A stretch of DNA of 64,000 nt, taken from positions 620,001 to 684,000 of the forward strand of contig NZ_QKLU01000001.1 in assembly GCF_003208655.1 (NCBI RefSeq), given 5' to 3'. Position 1 is the first letter of the stretch. Each line of letters opens with the position of its first letter. The notes beneath the pieces were generated by a model. The model was not told the DNA's origin. It made no database searches and worked only from the letters and a program-made list of their open reading frames with translations. The stretch is from Pedobacter nutrimenti (GTDB lineage: Bacteria > Bacteroidota > Bacteroidia > Sphingobacteriales > Sphingobacteriaceae). The position numbers and the translations under genes are program-made. Below are positions 44,629 to 52,821 of the stretch, one piece after another.

Positions 44629-46911
44629 TTAATAATTCAATGTTAGCCCAGCGCCATAGCCCATGTCGCTGTCATAGTGGGTAGATAGTCCAAAATATTT
44701 TGTAACAATATATCTCAAACCAGCCATATATTCTTTATCTGTATTGACCATAAATTGAAAACGAAGTCTGCTGGATACCGGAATATCTTCCCTGCTCAGC
44801 TGGAACCTCACATTTCCTTTATGATCAACAGATGCATCTGCTACAATCAGCATGGGTAAAGTATACTGCAGGCCCAAATGAAACACCTGCCTGAAGTTTT
44901 TGGTGTTTCGCTGTCCGAAAAGATTATCTCCCGGTGCTACAGATTGCCCGAAAATATTCTTGTCTGAAGGATCTATGGTCCTCTTTCTAAAGTCCCAGCC
45001 TATGTATGGGAAAAGCCATTGATTTCTTCCCAAGTATCTTCCAAAATGACTTTCAGTTTCATAGCCCATCTCTTTATCAAAACCAACCCGCCATTCGGTT
45101 GTAAACCGGTACCGGGTATTGGCCAGCATGATCTGTCCGTCACTGCCATTGCTTTCAATTCCAATTCTGGCCATGGGATGAAATTCCCTGTCATCACTAA
45201 ACAATTTGCGCTGGGCCAATTTAGGATTAGGAATTTCGGGATTGGGCGCTGAGTTTTCATAGCTGAATACCCGACCCATACCGCTCATCATATGGTAAAG
45301 AATATGGCAATGAAAAAACCAATCGCCGCCAGGTTCCCTTGCCGCAAATTCGATCGTATCCCGCTCCATTGGCATAATGTCAATGATATTTTTCATTGGT
45401 GCATACTCACCTTGCCCGTTAACCAACCTGAAGTCATGCCCGTGCAGGTGCATTGGGTGACGCATCATACTGTTGTTGTATAAAATGATCCTTACGTTTT
45501 CACCTTTTTTTATCAGGATTTTATCGCTTTCCGAAACCGTCTTGTTGTCCAAAGTCCACACATAACGGTTCATATTACCCGTAAGGTCAAATTTCAATTC
45601 TTTCCATGGACCAGCCGGCAAAGTCGTTTTCTTCGGGGCACGGAGCATCGCATAGTTCAAAGTAACGATATCAGAGTTGTCGGTTCCCATATTCATTCCA
45701 GCCATGCTTTGATCATTTGGCATCTGCATACCAGGCATTTCGGCTTTTTTTGCTTTCCCTTTACGGTGTTCTTCGCCTGTTACTTCTGGGTACATGACCG
45801 TGTTCATATCCATGACCTGGTTCTGCATCTTCATACCTTCCATTTCCACCATGTTACCACCCATATCCATCATGTCATTCATCATTTTCATTCCTGCAAA
45901 GTATTTCAACTTTGGCAGCTTCTTCGCTGAGACTTTCTCTCCCCTGCCCAACCAAAGTGATGCCGATTTGGTCCGGTCTTCGGGTGTAACTAAAAACTCA
46001 TAACTTTTATTTTCGGGAATGGTCACCACCACATCATAGGTTTCAGACACCGCTATAATCAGCCTGTCCACTTCAACTGGTTCCACATCATTTCCATCTG
46101 TAGCAACTACAGTTATTTTACCACCTGAATAACTCAGCCAGAAATAATCCGATGCCCCACCATTGGCAATCCTTAACCTCACCTTATCGCCTGCCTTAAA
46201 CTGTGGCTGAACATTCTGGTTCTTCCCATTAATCAAAAATGTGTCATAGTACACATCACTTACATCCATGGCGTTCATCCGTTTCCACTCGTTGCTTAGT
46301 TTTGTTTTAAAGTGGCCTGTTCCAATGGCCTCTGCATAACTTTGGGTCGTGCCTTTTTGAATGGCAAACCAATCGTCGGCATTTTTCAGGCGCCGGTGAA
46401 CCTCTTCCGGTTTCATATCGGTCCACTCGCTGATCACTATAGGAACAGTTGGAATATCCCATTCTTTCTTTTTGTTGATAATGAACGCGCCATACATACC
46501 AATTTGTTCCTGCAATTCGCTATGGCTATGATACCAGTGTGTACCATGCTGAACGATGGGAAACTTATATACATAGGTAGAATGAGGCTTAATCGGCATT
46601 TGTGTAAGAAAGGGAACCCCATCCATTTTATTTGGCAAAAACAAGCCATGCCAGTGTAAAGAGGTCTCTTCATTCAGTTTATTGTGCACATAGATCAATG
46701 CCGTATCTCCTTCAGTAAAAGTTAATGTCGGCATAGGTATTTGCCCATTTACAGCAATTGCCCTTTTCGTTTTTTTTCCATAGGTTACCGTTGTATCTGC
46801 AACGTAGAGATCGTAACGAACGGTGCGTGGTGGCACTTTCATTTCCTTCTTGTCCTGAGCAGAGGCTACAGTATAAAGAATCAATAGAAAGGCCGTTAAT
46901 ATGTTTTTCAT
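44629..46911 (-). CDS. Multicopper oxidase with Met-rich insert and C-terminal CopB-like domain
   Basis: 760 residues. Secreted (signal cleaved after ASAQ). Copper sites of the oxidase: HWHGLFLPNKMDGVPF, GTHWYHSHSELQEQIG, HPMHLHGHDF and the C-terminal HCHILYHMMSGM. A Met-rich stretch at about residues 345-420 (MKMMNDMMDMGGNMVEMEGM and more) is a typical copper-loading loop of CopA-type oxidases. After about residue 560 there are about 200 residues without copper-oxidase motifs that resemble the CopB outer-membrane domain (RFTTEWRVGFDKEMGYETES, RDIP...). This is a CopA-CopB fusion in one chain. It is upstream of the P-type ATPase gene in the same operon. Confidence 0.88.
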   Translation of the reverse strand: MKNILTAFLLILYTVASAQDKKEMKVPPRTVRYDLYVADTTVTYGKKTKRAIAVNGQIPMPTLTFTEGDTALIYVHNKLNEETSLHWHGLFLPNKMDGVPFLTQMPIKPHSTYVYKFPIVQHGTHWYHSHSELQEQIGMYGAFIINKKKEWDIPTVPIVISEWTDMKPEEVHRRLKNADDWFAIQKGTTQSYAEAIGTGHFKTKLSNEWKRMNAMDVSDVYYDTFLINGKNQNVQPQFKAGDKVRLRIANGGASDYFWLSYSGGKITVVATDGNDVEPVEVDRLIIAVSETYDVVVTIPENKSYEFLVTPEDRTKSASLWLGRGEKVSAKKLPKLKYFAGMKMMNDMMDMGGNMVEMEGMKMQNQVMDMNTVMYPEVTGEEHRKGKAKKAEMPGMQMPNDQSMAGMNMGTDNSDIVTLNYAMLRAPKKTTLPAGPWKELKFDLTGNMNRYVWTLDNKTVSESDKILIKKGENVRIILYNNSMMRHPMHLHGHDFRLVNGQGEYAPMKNIIDIMPMERDTIEFAAREPGGDWFFHCHILYHMMSGMGRVFSYENSAPNPEIPNPKLAQRKLFSDDREFHPMARIGIESNGSDGQIMLANTRYRFTTEWRVGFDKEMGYETESHFGRYLGRNQWLFPYIGWDFRKRTIDPSDKNIFGQSVAPGDNLFGQRNTKNFRQVFHLGLQYTLPMLIVADASVDHKGNVRFQLSREDIPVSSRLRFQFMVNTDKEYMAGLRYIVTKYFGLSTHYDSDMGYGAGLTLNY

Positions 46912-47009
46912 AACTTTATGATTTGTTTTTTGGTGATGAAGCGATCGGTAACCCGTTTTTTGTTTTCTGTAGGTGTCCTGGTGATGGCTTCATTTCTTTA
47001 GTGATCAGA

Positions 47010-47480
47010 TCAGTTAGAGATTCTTTTGTTTAAGCTATCTTTTGAATCCTGGGCCCAGTTTATCATTATCTTCTTTTCTGCATCACTCAAAACAGCATTT
47101 CTATGGATCAGCGTATAAGAAGATAAAGGCATTGTGCCTTCTTTTAGACTATTCTCCACAGAACGTAATTTATTTTGCTGTTTTCTTGGACTGTAGCTGC
47201 CAAATTCATTAAAATTTAACTGCTGTTTCGCAGATTGTATGTGGGCATTCATAAACCAATGTATAGGCTGTATATAACCGTACCATGGATAATCTGTATG
47301 ATTGCTGTGGCAGTCATAACAGGCTTTTTTTAAAATTCCCTGAACTTCTTCCGGCATGGCAAGTACTTTAGAAATGTCATTGGGCATAACCTGCCCGCTT
47401 TGATTGCGGGCAGGTTGTATAAGCTGTATCATTATAAAAACCACCAATAATCCCAGCGATATTTTCTTTATGCCTTTCAT
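47010..47480 (-). CDS. Heme-binding domain protein (haem_bd family)
   Basis: 156 residues with an N-terminal membrane anchor or signal, then a haem_bd-type domain: ACYDCHSNHTDYPWYGYIQP has the c-type heme motif CxxCH (Cys54, Cys57, His58). Members of the family are small periplasmic cytochromes of unknown electron partner. It starts 2 bp after the DUF3347 lipoprotein gene, so they are one transcript, next to the copper oxidase genes. Confidence 0.86.
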   Translation of the reverse strand: MKGIKKISLGLLVVFIMIQLIQPARNQSGQVMPNDISKVLAMPEEVQGILKKACYDCHSNHTDYPWYGYIQPIHWFMNAHIQSAKQQLNFNEFGSYSPRKQQNKLRSVENSLKEGTMPLSSYTLIHRNAVLSDAEKKIMINWAQDSKDSLNKRISN

Positions 47481-47482
47481 TT

Positions 47483-48028
47483 TTATGGTTTCAACTCCTC
47501 TTTAAGCGAACCGCAAGTCGGCATGGTTTTTCCCATATAAGGATTTTTAATGTCCTTTACTTCGCTTAACCAGATTGCCCCTTTATCGTTATTGTACATT
47601 GGACATTGGTCAACATACAAAAGTTGAGGACTTCCAAGTAATTTAACCAAATCGTACATATCCTTGCTCAACATATCGAAATGTTCACGTTGATGTATAA
47701 TATTTCCGGCATTGGACCCTATGTGTTCGGCATGTTCTTTAGCATCATCATATATGTCACTATATGCTTTATCCTGCTGGGGTGTTAAGGATTTTTTATC
47801 GAAAGCTGCAAAGGCCACAACCATTTCTTTTCCGGCAGCAGCTGCATCTTTATCATTGTCAGCTGTAAAGGCGTTTTTTAGCTTTAGGTATGCATTTAAT
47901 ATTGCTGCAGCAGAACTTCCTTTTTCTGAGGAAACCGATGTAGCAGCGGTTTGAGTTTTTTGACCTCCGTTAGAACAGGCGGCTAGAAATAATAAAGAAA
48001 AAACGAGGCTATAAATTAATGTTTTCAT
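47483..48028 (-). CDS. DUF3347-family lipoprotein (putative copper-binding)
   Basis: 181 residues. Lipobox LAAC at Cys18, then a DUF3347 domain. Landmarks: HQREHFDMLSKDMYDLVKLL, the CPMYNN motif and the end IKNPYMGKTMPTCGSLKEEL. Related domains occur at the ends of CusB-like adaptors and near copper genes. Metal binding by the Cys and Met residues is inferred. It is a paralogue of the next gene upstream. It overlaps no neighbour; the haem_bd gene follows by 2 bp. Confidence 0.87.
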   Translation of the reverse strand: MKTLIYSLVFSLLFLAACSNGGQKTQTAATSVSSEKGSSAAAILNAYLKLKNAFTADNDKDAAAAGKEMVVAFAAFDKKSLTPQQDKAYSDIYDDAKEHAEHIGSNAGNIIHQREHFDMLSKDMYDLVKLLGSPQLLYVDQCPMYNNDKGAIWLSEVKDIKNPYMGKTMPTCGSLKEELKP

Positions 48029-48130
48029 TGTATTTTTTAATAAAAATATTTTTAATGATGAATAACCTGCTCAAGGAATACAGCGCATAGGCTTCGCCTG
48101 TAGCAGAATGATTTAATATACCCTGAAGTC

Positions 48131-48175
48131 AATTGTACAGCCGGCCCCACCAAATAAATAGGAAGCTGTACAATT
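48131..48175. repeat. Perfect 11-bp inverted repeat between the DUF3347 genes
   Basis: AATTGTACAGC and GCTGTACAATT are exact reverse complements around a 23-nt loop. It lies just after the stop of the upstream DUF3347 gene and has no T-tract, so it is probably not a terminator. Confidence 0.6.
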
Positions 48176-48186
48176 AACAAACAGAA

Positions 48187-48675
48187 TTACTTTAAAGTTT
48201 CCTTAACTGAGCCGCAGGTGAGCATCTGTTTACCGAAATAAGGGTTTTTGATGGCTGGGTTATCAGATAGCCAATAACTCTTTTTCATTGGGCAATAATC
48301 ATAATAAATGGCCTCATTAGTCAGCTTTACAGCTTTGGCCAGTTTAAAAAGATTGGCAGAAAAATTAGCAAAATGTTCTCTTTGGTGAGCAATATCTTTT
48401 GTTTCTGAGATGTGTTTGGCATCAAATGCGAGTTTGTCCTGAAGCCCCATAAAAGCAGTCATTTCTGCTGCAGGCATGGATTTCATATTTATACTACCTA
48501 ATGTTTTAGAAAATTCGCCCGCTTTAGACGCTGCCAGAGTTGCATCGGCGTTTACCAGTGCATTTTTGATGTCGTAATAGGTGGTTAATAAAGTTGTTGC
48601 CTGGTTGCTTTGAGCAAAACCTGGCTTGATCGATACAGTTGCCACTAAAGCAATGATTAAAAATATCTTTTTCAT
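48187..48675 (-). CDS. DUF3347-family secreted protein (putative copper-binding)
   Basis: 162 residues. Signal peptide (cleaved after GFAQ). DUF3347 landmarks: HQREHFANFSANLFKLAKAV, the YDYCPMKKSYW motif and the end IKNPYFGKQMLTCGSVKETL. It shares these with the lipoprotein encoded downstream, so they are probably a duplicated pair with different cell positions (lipoprotein versus soluble). A role in holding periplasmic copper is likely but not shown. Confidence 0.87.
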   Translation of the reverse strand: MKKIFLIIALVATVSIKPGFAQSNQATTLLTTYYDIKNALVNADATLAASKAGEFSKTLGSINMKSMPAAEMTAFMGLQDKLAFDAKHISETKDIAHQREHFANFSANLFKLAKAVKLTNEAIYYDYCPMKKSYWLSDNPAIKNPYFGKQMLTCGSVKETLK

Positions 48676-48780
48676 GGTGTAATTATTTAATGTTTATACT
48701 TATTTCCGCACATGGCAATAACCATGTACATGTCTTTGTGCGCCTGGAGCCCTAACAGCGCCCTGGCAAAACATTAAATC

Positions 48781-49185
48781 TTATATCTGAAAACTTTGAA
48801 TCACTATGCGGATATCCCTGTTGGGCGGCCGCTCCTTCTGATCTGCAAAGATGTTCTCCTTAAGTTCAGTACTTGCTACCCGAACCCCTAAAGAATAAGA
48901 ATAATCAGGCAGCCATAAGACTGGTAAAACCACCTGCACTTTACCACTTTCAGGAACCAGTTTGCTTTGAGCGACCAGATCATTGACTAAATTTTTACAG
49001 CAAGGATCTTGTTTTGAAATATTCAAGCCGGATACAGGGGCCGTTTTGTGCTCATGCACGTGTGCATGCGCATGGTCATGGTCATGATCTTTATGGCCGC
49101 TAGGCTCCATTCCCAAAGCACAGCCGAAGCCCACAAGGGTGTGGAGTAAAAATAGGACCAACAGAAATACGGCTTTACTTTTCAT
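48781..49185 (-). CDS. Small His-rich secreted protein (HYC_CC_PP-like)
   Basis: 134 residues. A signal-like start (VFLLVLFLLHTLVGFGC), then a strongly His-rich stretch (HKDHDHDHAHAHVHEH, residues about 30-46), a CC pair (QDPCCKNL) and a C-terminal RPP (KERPPNRDIRI). The latter features resemble the HYC_CC_PP family, but the HYC motif itself is not evident. It is likely a metal-binding periplasmic protein. It is the first gene of the copper-related series on this strand. Confidence 0.7.
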   Translation of the reverse strand: MKSKAVFLLVLFLLHTLVGFGCALGMEPSGHKDHDHDHAHAHVHEHKTAPVSGLNISKQDPCCKNLVNDLVAQSKLVPESGKVQVVLPVLWLPDYSYSLGVRVASTELKENIFADQKERPPNRDIRIVIQSFQI

Positions 49186-49549
49186 GACTATACAAATCTA
49201 GTCCATGAACGCAAAATTAAATTTACATAATTCCGTATATAACTTACATCATTTTGAGCGACATTTTACCTGATGGATTTTATTGACCACACCAGCAGGA
49301 CAATCCCACATCTATATAGGAATTTTGGGCAGTCAGAAAACCATGCATTTTATTCCAGCCTTCCGGACTTAATATCGATTTAAATTACCCGTAAGATTTT
49401 AAGCCTAACTGTTGAAGCTTATTTTTATCCTCACTTATACCTGGTCTAAAAACTATTTCCATTCAGTAGTAATGCTAAGTTAAGCCGAAGATATAGAATT
49501 ACAATAATTAAATTGAGGTAGAATTCCTGATCAAACAAAAAAATCTATT
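49186..49549. other. AT-rich intergenic region upstream of the His-rich gene
   Basis: Two exact minus-strand TAnnTTTG matches (49193-49200 and 49212-49219) could be the promoter of the copper cluster. Neither has a well-placed -33 TTTG. The rest shows no gene. Confidence 0.4.
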
Positions 49550-50374
49550 TCAATCTTTGCCCTTTTTCTTTAAGATTTCCAATTCATTAAGAATATCACT
49601 TAAAATATCAAATCTGGCTTTTCCAAAATCGGGGTTTTTATCGGTTGATTGGATGCAATTTGAAAAGTAATAGACATTATCCCTGGTTGTAATATACCCT
49701 ACATACCAACCAACATATTGTTGATCTTGTTTACCTAAACCTGGTTTTCCTCTCATAACAGAACCTAAGGTATCTTTAACAATCATAATGTCCTTTACAA
49801 TATTCATTGATCGCTTTGAGAAAGGAAGTTTGTTGTCATGAAGTCTCCTCAAAAAATCAATTTGTTCATTGGGGCTAATCCTAAGTTTTCCAGACAACCA
49901 AAAAGCATCAATGCCTCCTGCGATATCAGCGTTACCATACCTGGCCTTCTCTAACCAGCTCTTCATCCTATCTTCACCTACATGTCTTGCCAACTCCTGG
50001 TAATACCAAACTGTAGAATTTTTAAATGCATTTTTCATGTCTGTATCTTTATTCCATGCCGGAAGCTGACGTTCCTTTCCATCCCATTTAAGAATGGCAT
50101 GTTCGTCTTTAACAAATCCAGTTTCTAAGGACACCAATGAATTGCATATTTTAAAAGTAGAGGCTGGTGTAAATGGCTCAACTATTTGCTCTTGGTTATA
50201 TATAGTATATCGGTCATTCTTTTGGTCATACATAATGAATGAACCATTTACTTTATATTTATCATAGAATCTTTTAAAATCTTCCCGGATTATTTTGGAT
50301 GATCCGGGCTTAAAAGAAACCAGTAAAACTAGGCTTGCGATCGTAACTAAAGAATATAGTTTTATAAATTTCAT
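49550..50374 (-). CDS. Class D beta-lactamase-like (OXA-type) with KPG in place of KTG
   Basis: 274 residues with an N-terminal signal or anchor. Motifs: PASTFK (Ser72, Lys75), STV (120-122), YGN (146-148), FWL (Trp159). The KTG motif reads K-P-G (210-212, MRGKPGLG). Class D enzymes hydrolyse penicillins through the Ser and a carboxylated Lys. The Pro in the third motif could weaken or alter activity, and BlaR-type sensors share this fold, so 'beta-lactamase' is an inference. It lies 43 bp downstream of a second OXA-type gene on the same strand. Confidence 0.83.
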   Translation of the reverse strand: MKFIKLYSLVTIASLVLLVSFKPGSSKIIREDFKRFYDKYKVNGSFIMYDQKNDRYTIYNQEQIVEPFTPASTFKICNSLVSLETGFVKDEHAILKWDGKERQLPAWNKDTDMKNAFKNSTVWYYQELARHVGEDRMKSWLEKARYGNADIAGGIDAFWLSGKLRISPNEQIDFLRRLHDNKLPFSKRSMNIVKDIMIVKDTLGSVMRGKPGLGKQDQQYVGWYVGYITTRDNVYYFSNCIQSTDKNPDFGKARFDILSDILNELEILKKKGKD

Positions 50375-50417
50375 GCTGTTTTCAAGAATAATTAACTTTA
50401 TTTTGGTTTTTTATACA

Positions 50418-51218
50418 CTACAGAATATGTAGCTCCCTGAAAATTTTCATTGTAATTTCCTTTCTGCACTTACCGAATCCCAGGTTAATATCTGCCATGT
50501 CTTTAATCAAACGTGTTGCAAAAAAATATACATTTCCTTTACGCTCCACATATCCAATCCACCACCCTGTGTCTTTGCCTCTATCTCTTGTCCACCCTGT
50601 TTTAGCCCTTATGGTATAGTCTTTGGTTTTTGTTTCAATCATCATTTTTTTGAGTATTCCAAAAGAACTTTTTTTAAAAGGCAGGCTTTCTTCATAAACA
50701 CCACGCAATATTTCTACCTGGTTAACGGGAGAAATCGAAAAATCTCCAAAATTCCAAAAGTCAGGGTCATTTACTGAAAGATCTGCATTGCCATATTTAC
50801 TGGCTTCAAGGTATTTTTTATATCTTTCTTTACCGATTTTCTTCGCCATTTCAACATATGCCCAACCTGCTGACAGCCTAAAAGCATCCTTCATGCTCAT
50901 ATCATGATAAATATCCGGGCGATAGCCGTATTTCAAGGTATCTGTTGAGCCCGGCCATTTGATTATTTGGTTTTCATCAACAGCGATACCTGTTTCAAGA
51001 GCGATCAGCGTATTTATAATTTTAAAGGTCGAGGCCGGTAAACTCGGTTTATTGCTATCTGCAATATCACTGGATATCCATTTTTTCTCCTTTAAATCAT
51101 ATATGGTGATACTTCCTTTGATCTTACAATCCTTAAAAGGTTTTTCAAGATTGACCTGGGCCTTAGACTGGCTGACCAGTATATTGATCCATAACAGGAT
51201 TAAAATTAATTTGTTCAT
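50418..51218 (-). CDS. Class D beta-lactamase-like (OXA-type) with SAG in place of SxV
   Basis: 266 residues, signal cleaved after SKAQ. Motifs: PASTFK (Ser63, Lys66), SAG (116-118) where SxV is normal, YGN (142-144), FWN (Trp155), KTG (206-208, IRAKTGWT) and the usual GWWIGYVE following. The substitution of the hydrophobic third residue by Gly is odd for the family, since that position shields the carboxylated Lys. With its neighbour it is a tandem pair; both may be remnants of gene duplication. The genes end close to the tRNA-like copy at 51366. Confidence 0.85.
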   Translation of the reverse strand: MNKLILILLWINILVSQSKAQVNLEKPFKDCKIKGSITIYDLKEKKWISSDIADSNKPSLPASTFKIINTLIALETGIAVDENQIIKWPGSTDTLKYGYRPDIYHDMSMKDAFRLSAGWAYVEMAKKIGKERYKKYLEASKYGNADLSVNDPDFWNFGDFSISPVNQVEILRGVYEESLPFKKSSFGILKKMMIETKTKDYTIRAKTGWTRDRGKDTGWWIGYVERKGNVYFFATRLIKDMADINLGFGKCRKEITMKIFRELHIL

Positions 51219-51365
51219 CCAGTCAGTTTGTTAAAAGTTGAATTTTATTCCTCATTTGATCGTTTCATCTCAAAGAGTGTAATGTACAAAGTAATCCACA
51301 TAATTGTCTACTACCCCCAAAATCTTACAAACATTTAATACCCCTTGTTTTCGACTAAAATGTTT

Positions 51366-51392
51366 ATTCCAGCGGAATCAACAAAAGCCTCA
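51366..51392 (+). repeat. Imperfect copy of the tRNA-Lys 3' end (candidate attachment-site remnant)
   Basis: Matches 39704-39730 at 24 of 27 positions, with the tRNA end, CCA region and the start of the terminator in order. It lies 11.66 kb from the tRNA gene, on the same strand. Two of the differences (C to T, G to A) keep the inverted symmetry ATTCC-AGC-GGAAT of the original ATCCC-AGC-GGGAT. Confidence 0.75.
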
Positions 51393-51414
51393 ATTTACAT
51401 TGAAGCTTTTGTTG
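51379..51414 (-). terminator. Hairpin terminator after the serine hydrolase gene
   Basis: CAACAAAAGCCTCAAT pairs with ATTGAAGCTTTTGTTG (15 of 16) around TTAC. It lies downstream of the minus-strand hydrolase gene and overlaps the tRNA-end copy, so it may derive from the tRNA-Lys terminator. Confidence 0.75.
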
Positions 51415-51458
51415 CTAAGAACTATTAAAGAATTTGATTTGTCCCTCCCCTTGTCCGT

Positions 51459-52517
51459 CTATTTCAATACGGTCTCATAAACTGCAGTCAACAAGTTTTG
51501 TCTCATTTTAGAATTTCTTTGGTTTAGAAGTATGATTACACCCCAATTTTTTTCCCTGTTATAAAATATAATTGAAGACTGTCCCATAGAATCTCCTGAT
51601 TTCAAATAAATCGTGTTTTTATCATCAGCTACAATGTTTGTCCCTAAGCCCATTTCTCTGTTTTTATCTTTGTAGAAGGTTTTTTCGGTCAGGATGGCTG
51701 CTTTTCCAATTGCAGTTTTTTTATCTAAAACCGCTTTTAAAAAGGTAATCATGTCAGAAGTATTGGATTTTATCAATCCGGCAGGTGCTGTAACATTCCA
51801 GTTGAAAAATTCCTGCGTACCACCATTTGGATTATGGCCTGCTGTCCTGTTTTGTACATTAAAATCTTTTGTTAGCGTATTTGTCATCTTTAATGGTGTT
51901 ATGATTTTTTTTCTTATAATTTCATCATAACTTTTGTTATACAGTTTTTCCAAGATCTGTCCCAGTAAGGTATACCCAATTGTAGAATAACGATACTTGC
52001 CATAATCTTTTAGCTCAGTACAATTATTAATTATAGTGATCAATGTTTCTTCATTGACTCCGGTTAAAGGTTGTTGCGGATTTTGTTCTATTAATTTTCC
52101 AAAATCTATGTCTGGCAAACCAGATTGATGAGATGCCAGGTCTGAAATTTTTATTTTATTCTTAAGGTTTTCATTTAAAACGTAACCCTTTGGCAGGAAA
52201 CCGTCGATATAATCATCAAGTTTAATCCTATGCTCTGCAACCGCTTGGGCGATTAAATTTGAAGTTAAAATTTTAGTAATCGATGCGATTTCAAATATGG
52301 AATTTTTGTTAATTGCCATTCCAGTGTCTGCATTTAACTGACCATAGGCCGTATAATATGCTTCATTGTTATTGATAAAACCAACACTGATGCCCACCTC
52401 TGGATTTTTTTTATAGTTATCCTTTATAATGGAATCAATTTTTTTGGTAAAGGTTTGTCCAAAAGAAAAATTGCTTATTAATAATAGCCCTGCTAAAAGT
52501 TTTAATGACGTTTTCAT
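51459..52517 (-). CDS. Serine hydrolase of the beta-lactamase class C fold
   Basis: 352 residues, signal cleaved after SFGQ. Catalytic motifs are intact: SITK (Ser79-Lys82), YST (177-179) with YRYSTIGYTLLG, and the third motif as KSG in KSGDSMGQ. Such enzymes cover beta-lactamases, D-aminopeptidases and esterases; length and motifs do not separate them. It contrasts with the catalysis-deficient relative at 37905. Its upstream region has an inverted repeat cluster and the AraC gene is divergent. Confidence 0.87.
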   Translation of the reverse strand: MKTSLKLLAGLLLISNFSFGQTFTKKIDSIIKDNYKKNPEVGISVGFINNNEAYYTAYGQLNADTGMAINKNSIFEIASITKILTSNLIAQAVAEHRIKLDDYIDGFLPKGYVLNENLKNKIKISDLASHQSGLPDIDFGKLIEQNPQQPLTGVNEETLITIINNCTELKDYGKYRYSTIGYTLLGQILEKLYNKSYDEIIRKKIITPLKMTNTLTKDFNVQNRTAGHNPNGGTQEFFNWNVTAPAGLIKSNTSDMITFLKAVLDKKTAIGKAAILTEKTFYKDKNREMGLGTNIVADDKNTIYLKSGDSMGQSSIIFYNREKNWGVIILLNQRNSKMRQNLLTAVYETVLK

Positions 52518-52821
52518 TGTATCGTATTTTAGGTTAAAAATTATTTCGATACAAATATGTGGAAGAGGGTAACGCCATGCGACCGAGTAAAAACACTCGT
52601 ACTCATTTGTTTTAAAAAATGGGTACGAGTATTTAAAAGTACGCGTACGAATAATTACAAACAGCTACATTACACGTGTTTACAATAAGATACAGATGCA
52701 TTTATGGTATATTTTTGGTCTGATGTAATTGTTAAACTTTAGTCTTAAATTTGAGTTGAGGTTTTAAATCCTTGTTAAAGGCTAAAATCAATACTCTTGG
52801 GAAGCACTTTAAGGCAGACAG
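52518..52821. other. Divergent intergenic region between the serine hydrolase and AraC genes
   Basis: 304 bp holding a cluster of GTACGAG-type inverted repeats (52595-52648) and a TAAATTTG (52746-52753) about 70 bp before the AraC start. No gene. Confidence 0.5.
52595..52648. promoter_or_regulatory. Inverted-repeat cluster (candidate operator)
   Basis: ACTCGTACTCATTT (52595-52608) and AAATGGGTACGAGT (52617-52630) pair at 13 of 14 positions around 8 nt. A perfect 10-bp palindrome GTACGCGTAC follows at 52639-52648. The shared CGTAC core three times suggests a regulator binding site, nearer the serine hydrolase start than the AraC start. Confidence 0.55.

Noticed and set aside
39646..51414. Prophage or complete integrative element
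   Set aside because: No integrase, transposase, phage structural or conjugation gene was seen; only a decayed island is defensible.
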